Below are positions 11,739-21,925 of a DNA stretch of 64,000 nt, in pieces. Each line of letters starts with the position of its first letter. Position 1 is the first letter of the stretch. The position numbers and the translations under genes were made by a program. The stretch covers positions 64,411,612-64,475,611 of the forward strand of contig OY288253.1 in the NCBI GenBank assembly GCA_958450325.1, written 5' to 3'. Below the pieces are notes generated by a model. That model had not been told where the DNA came from and did no database searches. It saw nothing but the letters and a program-made list of their open reading frames with translations. The DNA is from Agrostemma githago (lineage: Eukaryota; Streptophyta; Magnoliopsida; Caryophyllales; Caryophyllaceae).

Positions 11739-12991
11739 CTATATCCCATTGATTTGGGGAGTGAAAGGGGAAATGAGATGAGAGCAGTCGACTACCTCTC
11801 CAGTAAAAATGGCGTGAGTAGCAAGAGGATTATTTTTGTTACTCGGCTTATCGCTGGGTAGTGGTATCTTCCCACTTTCGATCAGATCTTGAATAAGATG
11901 CTTCAACTTCCAGCACTTCTCCGTGTCGTGCCCGTTGCCTTGGTGATAATGGCAATAGGCTTGAATGTTGTAGCTCTTAGATCGCTTTTCCACGGGAACT
12001 TCCGGAATTGGGCCTATCGGTTGGATTAGGCCTTTCGAAGACAGCATTTGTAAGGCATTAGCGTAGGTTGTCCCTATGTCGGTGAATACCCGATTTGGAG
12101 TATTCTTTTTGGTCGAGGTGTCCAATGAGTTAACCTCGTCGAAGATGCTTCGGGCCGCCGTTGTAGTTGCGGGCTTGCTAGGGGATGAACTAGCTTCTTG
12201 ATACCCCTTGGTAGAGGCCTTAGTAAGGTTCTCTAGCCTTAGATCTTCTTCGATTCTCGTACCCATTTCGGTCAAAGTGGCGAAATCAGGTATGATGGCG
12301 TACCGGAGATGGATTCGGTAAGCGGGGAGGAGGTTTTTTACAAAGGCCTCCACTAGCACTTTTTCGCTGGGCTTGTCCACCAGCTTAACACTTTCAGTCC
12401 TCCACCTTTGAAGGTATTTGGTGAAACCTTCCTTAGGCTCTTGGGCCATAACTTCCAGAGTACGCATGGTAGTCTGGATTTCAGCGTTATCCGCGTAGTT
12501 TCGCGCGAATTCCATTGCAACATCGTCCCAGGTTTTGTATTTCTTGGGATCTAGCCTGTAGTACCAGGCTTTCGGGTGCTTTTCCAGAGAGGAAGCAAAG
12601 AGATGCTTGAACATGGTTGATTTGACCCCTTTAACAGCCATGAAGTCGTTGAAAGCCCGAATATGAAGTACCGGGTCTTCAGTCCCGTCAAACATTGGCA
12701 AGCCCGTTAAGTTGAGGTTAGCGGGCAGTTCATCAGTTAAAGGCGAATAGGTACGGGCATTTTCCGTGAGGATGGTGTTTCTGGTGGTCGAGTGGACCTG
12801 TTCTTGCAATTTTGGACCGCGTCGGCCAATGCGGCCAAAGGTCCGTCATCTTCGATCGACGCATTGGGGGTTCCTTGTTCCACGGCACTTACCCGAGTGA
12901 CGATGGCAATCTGGTCCTCCCTCATTTGTCGCAATTGATCTTGGATTTTGGTCAACAAGGTTGTCAACTCATCGATGGCTTCTTTCGTCAT
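11739..12991 (-). pseudogene. Tat element gag
   Basis: Capsid polyprotein that packages the RNA. It starts at ATG 12991 (MTKEAIDELTTLL, a coiled-coil-like N-terminus). Then LPMFDGTEDPVLHI, KAWYYRL, FARNYAD and YLQRWRTE mark the retrotransposon gag domain, and YCHYHQGNGHDTEKC is the degenerate zinc-binding motif common in this clade. One base is missing in the T4 run at 12810-12813, which splits the frame into 12991-12810 and 12809-11739. TAG at 11739-11741 separates it from the in-frame protease. Confidence 0.9.
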
Positions 12992-14051
12992 GGTTCGAGT
13001 GAAGGATGGCCTGTCTGTAAGAACACCGCGTAATCAGCAACTTAACCCTGAATCCTAAAAAAAGTACATCCCGAGCAAGGGAAAAGGAAGAAGACTAAGA
13101 CGGTAATGACTCGGAAAAGACACCTAGACGGGTGACTTGTGAAAAGGTGGGCCTTCCTCAGGATCCAATTATGTGGGTTGGGCCCTGTTCGAAGGAAGGT
13201 TCACGTGAGACATTCCCAGACTTTAGACTCGATTGTGTAAACTGGGCCAACCTTTGTAGGAGTATGTCCTACGTAGGTGGGCCTTGCCTTAGTAAAATAA
13301 GGCGGACTGGGATAGGGGGAAACCCGCGATGTAAGATCGACAGAGTTTTGACGCTAGAGACTTCAACGACTTATGACACGACCCGACACTGCTAAATACA
13401 GGAAGTCTAAGAAGAGGAAGTTTTGAAATATGATTTTTTGAAAAGCCCGAAAAATTCAGGGAGATCCGGCCCTTTTTTCGAGAAAAAACGGAAAAGGTGG
13501 GCCGGGTGACGGTTTGAAAATTTCGAAAATAATTTCGAGTTTTAAATTGGGCATAATACCGGCTAGAAAAAGGCTATTTTGAGTAAAATCATAAGTCCTA
13601 AATTCGGTATATGTCCGGGGTTTTAAAATTGGATATTTTGAAAAGGATGCAAATTTTTGAAAATGACGGTTTTTGAAAAAGATGTGGATCAAGTAGCACG
13701 TAGTCATGGAAACAGTATAATGACACCATGTATGCTCTTAAGCTAAGTCTCGGTCAGTCTATAAGGGTCTATACCAGTGTACATAGCCTATTCGAGAATC
13801 GGGGCGAACTTCCTAAGTCGAATTGAACTTAAAACATGCCGTAAAACCCATACGAATCTGCTATTTACGCCTTTTGACATATCCAATTTGGACTACATCA
13901 ATGGTATAGTGGGACGTCGGTCACCAGTACCGGCCGGGAAAAATGGGGTTATGCATGAACCGTAAAACTAAAATGCGTATTGTACTAGTCAAACGATTTC
14001 TATTCGAGTCTCACCCTGAGGATGCCGATGGTAAGTCACGCATCAGTTAAT
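12992..14051. other. 5' untranslated leader of the Tat element
   Basis: Sequence between the PBS and the gag start. No conserved coding region is seen in any frame. Expected to hold the packaging signal, which cannot be identified by eye. Confidence 0.6.
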
Positions 14052-14070
14052 CCCCAGCGGAGTCGCCAAA
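14052..14070 (-). other. Primer binding site
   Basis: One base after the 5' LTR (reading on the minus strand) the sequence is TTTGGCGACTCCGCTGGGG. TGGCGACTC is complementary to a tRNA 3' end in GAGTCGCCA. This PBS type, attributed to tRNA-Arg, is known from Ogre/Tat elements; the tRNA assignment is from memory of the family. Confidence 0.7.
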
Positions 14071-14071
14071 T

Positions 14072-16568
14072 TGTGGACATGACATAGGTCCACCCCGACG
14101 CGGCCACGCGCGGGTTTGGGGAGGCGAATGAATCTCCATATGAGAATGGATCGAATTGAAATTTAAATCGAAGTTGGAGTCGCCACCGAACTTTGTGGGA
14201 ATTCGGGCCCGTTCGAACCCACTCTATGTCGTAGTGGGCCGTGTACAAAATACGGCCCAGTTCCGATGTCAGAGTTTATTGGGTTCGTCCCTTAGCATTT
14301 GATACCGATACCGACTTGATCGGATATCGTGTATTGAATGACTCTCGTTGCCAATGGTTTCGGACATTCGGAAACCGAGGTTCTGAGTAAGGAGTGAGGG
14401 TACATGTTGGGAAGCCCACGAAGGACACTTAACTCCGCCCGCACATTAGCGGCCTCTACTAGGATATCGTTTGATTTTTTAATACGCGCGTTAGTTGAAC
14501 GATGAAAATGATATGCAAAGATTATTTTCCTAAGCATGTGAATAATTGAATGGGTTGCTAAGTCGTTTAATGCATGAGAATTAACGTCAAAGTTGTATTT
14601 TAGCATGCGACGTTCGTTTTAGTATAATAAATCAATAGATGAAAAGAGTTGCTAAAAAGACGAACAAACGTGTTAGTAACGATCGAATAAATTGAATGAA
14701 AATATGAATGCGATGAATAATGCAAAAAAATATGTCGAGATCTGAAAAATCGCTAAAAAGATGTTATTTTGTCCAAAAAACGATGTTCGAAGAAAAAAAA
14801 AAGAAAAAAAAAAGGACGCGTTCGAGCCTACCGGGCGACTCGCCTTAGGCGACCCGCCCGGGACGCGCGCGACTCGCGTCCCGGTCTGTTTTCCGAAATT
14901 GATTTTTTTTTGAAAAAGCGATGATTTTATTAAATCGCGTACAAATATTGCACAATTTGCACCCAATTTGATATTTTCGACGTTCGTCGTATTCGATATT
15001 CGATATTCGATTATGAAATCGATATCGAATATTCGGAAAAGATGAAAAAAAAAGTTTTAAGAAAAATCGTTTTGTAGAAAAAGCGATGTTTAAGGAAAAA
15101 AAATCGAGGAAACTGAAGAAAAAAGGGCCGCGGGTCCAGGCTTCCGCGCGAGTCGTCTGGGAGTGGCGCGACTCGCGTGGAGGTTTGTCCCGGTTCGGGT
15201 TTCTCGAGAAATTGTTAATTTCGATAGATCACGTATAAATATGAATTAATTTATACTCGATTTATGCTTTCGATATTCGTTGTATCCGATATTCGATTAT
15301 GAAATCGATATCGAATACTCGGAACGATTTTTAGAAAAGGTTTTGTAAAATTGTTTTGAAAAGAAAAAAAAAATTGAACGAAAAGAAAAAGAATGTTAGT
15401 TCTCTCCGCGTTTAAATCGTTGTATTTTGTAAAAAGTAACGATTTTGTAGCATCAACGAGATTAATGTAATTCTTTTAATACGATATTCGACTAAAGAAT
15501 CGGTATCGTATTTTTTAAGAATATTCGTTATACGAAAATAGTTTTTAGTAATATTGATATTAGAAATAAAAAAAAGATGCGACGAAAGACCCGTAAAAAA
15601 AATGATGAAGACGACGACGCGACGAAAAAAAAAACGAGAAGAAGGGGAGAAGAGAAGAGAAGTCGGGTTTGGTTACACCCTCAACCTACATGCTCTTGTT
15701 AACTCGGATCGGGGCTCGTCGGAATGTGGCTAAGGCACGGGAGCGTCGGGTTAATGTTGGTGAGTTGGTGGTTCGGTTGTGAAGGGTGACGGGTTGAGGC
15801 CGGTTCCTTCGGTTTTGGACGTGGAATGTCGGGAATCGTATGTGTCGGTATATGAAACGGGTGTGTATAATATTGGGTGGTGTAATTGTATATGATTGAT
15901 CGTATGTGTTGTAGATTGTTGATGTCCCTTGATGTGCATGCAAAGGGTCCTATTTATAGGAAAAGAAGGTTGAGAAAGGTGTCTTGCTTGTACGACAAGA
16001 AACACCCATCGGGATAGGAAAATGTAAGAAGTTGAGAGGAACGAGAATTCCGTTACTTGGCAAAGAAGAAAGGGAGTCCCGGTTTGAGCAGAGGAGCTCG
16101 GCTGAAACAGGCCACTCGGCCGAGTGTCCTATGCTCGGTCAAATGCTCGATTCGGTTTTCGGATAAAATTCCTACTTGAGATCGAATTCTACCTTTAACG
16201 GAATTGTTTAATATTTGTGTAGCTGATTTTCTGTGGAGTTTGAGCTCGAGTCGGTCATGTGAGGTGACACGGCTGACTTACGTGTCTCGAGAAAATATCT
16301 TTGACCGGGTTTGACTCGGTCGCTAAAAGACGGTTTTACCCCCGGTGTCGGATTCGACCCAAATTAGTCTTATTTGACTCGAAACGACCCACTGGGCCTG
16401 AATTTGAGGTTGGTTTTGTGAAATTTGTACTCCGTAAAAAGCCCAAGCCAAATATCCATGATTTCGAGCCCATTTCCGAGTACGTTAAAGCATGTTTGCG
16501 TCCGATCATCATCGGGTGTTTTTCGGAAACTGCTATAGACACCTGGCGGTCAAATGTGGGTGTCTACA
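14072..16568 (-). repeat. 5' LTR of the Tat element
   Basis: Starts TGTGGACA and ends TGTCTACA on the plus strand, with proper TG...CA ends and short inverted termini. About 2% substitution against the 3' LTR, but 15738-16247 is identical to 3078-3587. Confidence 0.93.
15951..15958 (-). promoter_or_regulatory. TATA box of the 5' LTR promoter
   Basis: TATAAATA on the minus strand. Its direction agrees with transcription toward gag, so this would be the element's own promoter. Confidence 0.6.
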
Positions 16569-18238
16569 CAAGTGCTCTTAACAGTCTCTCAATCATGCAC
16601 ATTCGCAGGAATAATAATATGGGGAAGTATCTTGGGATCCCCCTTCTTATTGAAGGAAGTATCTTGGGATCCCCCTTCTTATTGAAGACAATAAAAGATC
16701 CTTCTACAGTGACCTTGTTAATCGAGTTAAACACAAAATCTCTTCCTGGAACGGTACTCTTCTATCCCCAGCTGGTCGTCTTGTGCTTATCTCCTCTGTT
16801 CTATCCTCACTATCCATCTACTTTCTATCGGTTTTTCGCATTCCGGTAAGTGTGGCCAGGAGAATCAACTCTATACTGGCGCATTTTTGGTGGGCGGGGA
16901 ACAGAGGGACTAAGACCATTCATTGGAGGAGCATCGATTTTCTCAGCTTCCCAATCGTCAAAACAGGAATTGATGCAACAAATTACGACTTGATGCCCAC
17001 CAGCATAGGCGACTTAACTACCTCAATGGGGCACTGGAATGAAAATGTCCTCACTCAATTCTTTACTCCTTATTGAGCTAGGGAAATTGCATCCCTTCAC
17101 ATCCCCCAGTTTATTAATTGTGATAATCCGTACTGGCTTCCGACTTCCAATGGACAATATACTGTCAAGTCTGATTACAGGGTTGCCTTCAATCTATACA
17201 AAAACATGCACCAACGGATATGTGATGCAAATAGGAAGGATTCTGATGAAAAGCTCTTCTGTCGACAACAATTATGGAAGCTGAATTGCCATTCTAAATG
17301 GACTGTCTTTCTATGAAAAATTCTCAATAATTGTCTGCCCATTGGAGCCTCCTTTCGGAAAAGAAATATCAATATTGACCCTTATAGTATTTATCGCAGG
17401 AATGCTGATAAAGAGGAAATAGAAACCGATAGACACCTCTTCCGGGATTGCCCCTTCTCCTCAAGGATCTGGATGGGTAGTCCACTGGGTATAAGATGCA
17501 ATGTAGCCTCTAACATTCCGCTATCAAATTGGATTATCAACTGGATTAAGTATTTGCAGAATACGGATAATGATGACACGCTTGTTCACTGCTTTATTGG
17601 GACTCTATGGGCAATTTGATTGGGTTGCAAGAAACAGAAGTATTTTTGATGGCACTCCTTGGCCAGCCGACAAAGCTATCTCCATTATTCACTTGTCTAA
17701 AACACCCAACAAACCTAGACTGGATCAATATAAGCTCTCTGATACCGAGCGACTTAGATCCTCGCTCCATGATAGTGAACTTCTCCAACTCACTGGCTGT
17801 GCGTCGGCTTCATGCAACATGATTACTATCGAAGTGGATGCTTCCTGGAGGCATAATAAAATTTCATCGTGTGGTTGGATTGCTGCATTGCATGATGGGG
17901 AAATCATTGGCAAGGATACTCGTGTATTCCTTGCCCACATGTTGCATTCAGCTGAAGCTTATGGCTTACTCCAAGCCTATATTTAGGCCCTTAAACGAGG
18001 TTTTTTTCCCGTCAACATTCGCACCGACTGCCTCAATCTCGTCGAAGCAATCGCTGACCAGGAACATCATATTAATGATCTACGAGGACTTATACAGGAC
18101 TTTCTTACTTATTCTCTTTATTTTCATTGTCTCTCCTTACAATATATCCTTAGAATTCTTAATAAACGAGTTCATGGACTAGCCATTGAAGCTCGGAAGA
18201 ACTGTTAAGATTGAATTTTCATAGCTGGCAAAAAAAAG
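16569..18238 (+). pseudogene. LINE ORF2, 3' part: RT C-terminus, zf-RVT and RNase H
   Basis: Continuation of the LINE at 1-1370. MGKYLGIPLL, then a stretch with HFWWAG, SVKSDYR-type sequence and HLFRDCPFSSRIW (zf-RVT) follow in several frames. From about 17830 an RNase H domain reads TIEVDASW, GWIAALHDGE and HSAEAYGLLQA, then IRTDCLNLVEAI after TAG 17984-17986; this is the RVT_3-type RNase H of plant L1 elements. Many stops and shifts. Roughly 25-30 residues expected between LNTLTSLL (left part) and SALNSL (right part) are missing at the insertion point. An A8 run near 18231-18238 may be the old poly(A) end. Confidence 0.85.
16623..16686 (+). repeat. 32-bp perfect tandem duplication in the LINE
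   Basis: Two exact copies (16623-16654 and 16655-16686) beginning GGAAGTATCTTGGGATCC. The second copy shifts the reading frame after the KYLGIPLL motif, so it is a loss-of-function lesion. Confidence 0.9.
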
Positions 18239-18467
18239 GGTTCACTCCACTTGTGAATCAAAGTTTGGAGGCAATTGAGAAACTACTTAAGCATCATTTA
18301 AGGTCAGGGTCAGATTGGTTAGGACTAATTCAGATTTTGATTTTTAAGAATAGAGCGGCTTAGTTTTCCGGCAGTAGTTCTATTTTTGTGTTCGTATTCT
18401 TCTGATATGGCTAGCCAAGACGGTTTATGTACAACGATAATTGAGTCAGGAATGACAATTTCATAAA

Positions 18468-18962
18468 ATGGATATCTTGTGGTATTGCTTATCTCTTGTT
18501 TTGATTTTCGTTGCTTGGTACGTACACCAAAATGCAATCTCGTACCGAAACAAGTCTATAGACTATTGGGACGATATATGTGCTTTGTGTGGCCCGGATC
18601 GAGCTTTAGGGGATGAAGCGGCTATGGCTATGGAGAAAGAAAGTGAAAGTGGAGGGAGTTCAAACAAAGGAGTATCTTCCTCGGCATCTAAGAAACAAAA
18701 AAAGATCCATTGGCGGATGCAATAAGTTAATTTATCGAGATTTTTAGTGATTATGTTCAAAGAAAACCAAAAGAGGTCGTGAAACCTACTCCCGTTGAAG
18801 TTCATGAATGAAGTTGTGAAGAACGTGATTGGTCTCGGGAGACACTAAATCATGGAGGCGGCTAGAATGTTTCTTAATGGTCCGGTTAGTGATTTTGAGA
18901 TGCTTAAATCACTTCCGGATGAAGATAAACTTGATTGGGTTTTACTTTGTCTAAGGGAAGTT
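18468..18962 (+). pseudogene. Remnant of a Myb/SANT-like protein (PIF/Harbinger-associated type)
   Basis: An open stretch 18468-18725 contains YWDDICALCGPDRALGDEAA followed by a Ser-rich, Lys-rich segment, which resembles the part after the Myb/SANT-like domain in plant Harbinger-associated proteins (usual form: W...IFGKDRATG). Further on, 18852-18962 reads EAARMFLNGPVSDFEML and LPDEDKLDWVLLCL, like the C-terminus of the same kind of protein. Stops lie between the two parts and the Myb domain itself is absent. Resemblance is by memory of the family. Confidence 0.45.
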
Positions 18963-19429
18963 TAGTTATTTAAGTAAGTTCTGGTTTACGTGTTATGTAG
19001 TTGACCGTTTTACATTTTAGAAAGTCGGACTATGTAGTTAAAAGAAGTGTATTTATGTAGTCAAACTATGTAGTTCCCGTGTTATGTAGTCATGTAGATG
19101 TTTAAAAATATGGATTGAATTGAAATGGTGAAATGATTTTTTTTGAAATCCTTGTGTATCCCAAACAACTTGTGGAATTGAATTATAGAATTCAAATCAA
19201 AAAGTATTCCGAACACCATTTTGGATTTGGATTTCAAATCTAGAAATTCAAATAAAAGAATTGAAATCATATATATATACATATTGAAGCCTACGCACTA
19301 TTCCAACGTGACACGTCAATTAGTCGAGTGACTTCTAAATGTGTTTATTTCGAACCGTACGCAACGTCTGTTACTCTCAGACATTTCTACAATGTATGGA
19401 GTAGTTAATGTGTGAATTTGGAGAAATTT
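18963..19429. other. AT-rich transposon debris
   Basis: Holds repeated GTAGTT-type text (18990-19100) and an internally complementary stretch of AATTGAATT/GAATTC-like sequence at 19110-19270, as seen at ends of Harbinger-type elements. No coding signal. Confidence 0.35.
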
Positions 19430-20910
19430 AATTTTGGACCAAATTCAGACCGAAAAACGTGGATAATACACTATAATTCGAGTTGTTCGGAGGTCATAAC
19501 GAGTCAGGTTTTAATTCAACCTGATTTTTATACTACGTATCTGGGATGGTTTTAGAATGTATGATGCCCAATTTCACGCCAAAATGACAAGTACATACAT
19601 CCTGCCCAAATTGACGTCCGAACGACAATTATACGTCTCTTTTACACGATGAAATTGATTTTCGTTCGACGGTGGTGTAACACATACTTATACCCTCAAC
19701 GTTCTCCGTTGCCCCTCATATTTTCTGAGATGGTTCTACCTGACCTAATAAACATTCCTTTCAATTTCTGGTAATTTTTATTTCGGGCCTCGAAATTCTT
19801 AAAATCGAGTATTATACACTACAATTCTAGCTGTTTGGAGGTCATAACGAGTCAGGTTTCAATTCAACCTGGATTTCATACCACGAGTCTAGAGTCACTT
19901 CAGAATTTATCCTGCCCGATTTAAACCCCAAATGAGAAGTACACACCCTGTCGAATTGACGTCCAAACTATAATTATACGTCCTATTTCCTCGATGAAAC
20001 CGATTTTCAACCGACGGTGGTGTAACACATTCTTGTACCCTCAAACGTTTTTCGTTGCCCCTCATATTGTGAAATCGTTCTATATGACCCGATAAACATT
20101 ATTAGTAATTTCAGATCATTTTTATTCCGAATCTCGAAACTCTCAAAATCGTGTATTATACACTACAATTCGAGCAGTTCGGGAGGATCAGGTTTCAATT
20201 CGACCTGATTTTCAAAGCACGTATAAGGTCGCTTCAGGATTACCCTGCCTGATTTCAAGCTCGAATTACAAGTATACCTTGCTCGAATTCACGTCCAAAC
20301 GACAATTATACGTTTTTTTTTACACGATAATATTGATTTCGACCGAGTTGGTGTAGCACATAACTATACCCTCAAACATACTCCGTAGCCCGTCATATTT
20401 TGTGAGATGATTCTACCTGACTCGATAAACATTCAGTGCATCGCAATTTCTGGCCAATTTTATTCTGGACCCCGAAACTCTTAAAATCATGCACTCCATA
20501 CACTATAATTCGAGCAGTTCGGAAGGATCAGAATTCGACCTGATTTTCAAACCACGTGTATATATGAGGTCATTGATTTCACGCTCAAATGGCAAGGATA
20601 CCCTACCCGAATTCACGTCCGAACGACAATCATACATCTTTTTTACACGTTGGGACTGATTTTCAACGACCGACGTGACGTTGGTGTAACACATACCTAT
20701 ACCCTCAAACGTTCTTCGTTGCCCCTCATATTTTGTGAGACGGTTCTACCTGACACAATAAACATTCCGTGCAATTTCTGGCCGTTTTTATTCCGGACCC
20801 CAAAACTCTCAAAATCGTGTATTATACACTACAATTCGGGCGGTTCAGAGGTCATAACAAGTCATATTTCAATTCAACATAATTTTTATACCACGTGTCT
20901 GGGATGGCTT
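19430..20910. repeat. Tandem array of about 345-bp units (four full plus partial)
   Basis: The anchor CACTA(C/T)AATTC recurs at 19469, 19817, 20161, 20501 and 20827, giving spacings of 348, 344, 340 and 326 bp. Each unit repeats the same landmarks in order: GTCATAACGAGTCAGG (absent in some), AATTCAACCTG, GACGTCC(A/G)AACGACAATTATACG, GGTGTAACACAT, CGTTGCCCCTCATATT and a GATAAACATT-type end. Units are diverged from one another and non-coding. Identity unknown: satellite-like, or the internal repeat of a transposon. Confidence 0.85.
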
Positions 20911-21586
20911 CATGAAGTTGATGTTTGGATGTTAGGAGAAATGCATGCAACTATATTTAGTATGTCACGTATTATAATTTATGAATATAGTGAAACAACT
21001 TATTTTCAATATCACTTCAACATAAAATACAATGTCGAAATTCTATCATGTATATATAATCCTTACTGTATATTTCCTCAAAGTGATTAATAAAAATCTT
21101 AGTGCGACAAGAATGGGGTCATAGTGAAATTGATGAACCTCGTTAGATTTACAGATTTATATAGATTCCTGACACCCTCCCTACATTCCAATTATTTATA
21201 TACGTCTGTTGGATATATAGATTTCAATCTTGAACTAGATGGAGAAGGCATAAAAATGGAAGTGGGTGGAAGAAGGGTAAACATAAACCGACATTTGCAA
21301 CAGTGAGGAAGACACATCCGTTACATTGGGTGTACAAAATTGGTGAGCCCAGAGACGTAGCCTATAGTTGGCCCATAACATCCCTAAGCAAAACCTGAGG
21401 TCTGTAACAGAAGTGGCTCACACACATTCGAACCTCCACACGACACGACACGACACGACACGATACAATCCGACCAATCCGAAATATCAAAATAACAAAA
21501 TACGTAATTACTCTTACATTCTAAGCCGAATCATACAATAGTAGTGTAATTATTTTAGACAAGTGATTATTTCCCTTTTTTTTTTT
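20911..21586. other. 3' flank of the PLATZ gene
   Basis: No convincing gene. Contains a CGACA x4 microsatellite at 21441-21460 and a T13 run just before the PLATZ stop codon. It should include the PLATZ 3' UTR, but no polyadenylation signal could be singled out. Confidence 0.4.
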
Positions 21587-21925
21587 TTAAGAGAGGGGTG
21601 ATCTATGTGGAGAGCCCTTCCTCCTATTATTCAAGGAGATGAAAATCCCTTTTATAAACCCATTTGTTTTTTTATTCCTACTACGTAAAATGTCACGGTC
21701 TTCGGAGATAATGGAGCTGGTGGAGCAAGACGAAGCTCGATGATGCAATGATTCTTGGAGCATGGAGGTGTCGTGGGCGATTTGGGGATCCTCTTCCTCC
21801 TCCTCCTCATTTGTATCAGACATTTCAATGGGTAATCCCTCAAATTGGGAAATAGTAAAGTCAGATTCATTGAAACGGTATAGAATGCATGAGAGATCTT
21901 CTCCATGGTATACCATGTGATTCAC
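21587..21925 (-). CDS. PLATZ: PLATZ exon 4 with stop codon
   Basis: 112 codons, VNHMVYHGEDLS to HRSPLS and TAA at 21587-21589. Acceptor CATGCAG|GTGAAT. It includes an acidic run and a Ser-rich segment; this tail is variable across the family. Confidence 0.9.
   Translation of the reverse strand: MNHMVYHGEDLSCILYRFNESDFTISQFEGLPIEMSDTNEEEEEEDPQIAHDTSMLQESLHHRASSCSTSSIISEDRDILRSRNKKTNGFIKGIFISLNNRRKGSPHRSPLS

Larger units (their letters stand above)
1371..16568 (-). mobile_element. Ty3/gypsy LTR retrotransposon, Tat lineage (Ogre/Retand-like), nested in a LINE
   Basis: Two direct LTRs of about 2.5 kb (1371-3898 and 14072-16568) bound a 10.2-kb interior. Gag, protease, RT, RNase H, a second archaeal-type RNase H and integrase read in that order on the minus strand, so the right LTR is the 5' one. 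The double RNase H, the PBS type and the extra antisense ORF between pol and the 3' LTR are known marks of the plant Tat clade. LTRs differ by about 50 substitutions by eye (near 2%). The body carries eight in-frame stops (at 7949, 8138, 8219, 9020, 9594, 9696, 10686 and 11739) and two one-base frameshifts, so this copy is not autonomous. No 5-bp target duplication is visible. Confidence 0.93.

Noticed and set aside
18310..18540. Minus-strand 70-codon ORF upstream of the Myb/SANT-like remnant
   Set aside because: It overlaps the plus-strand remnant and has no recognisable motif.
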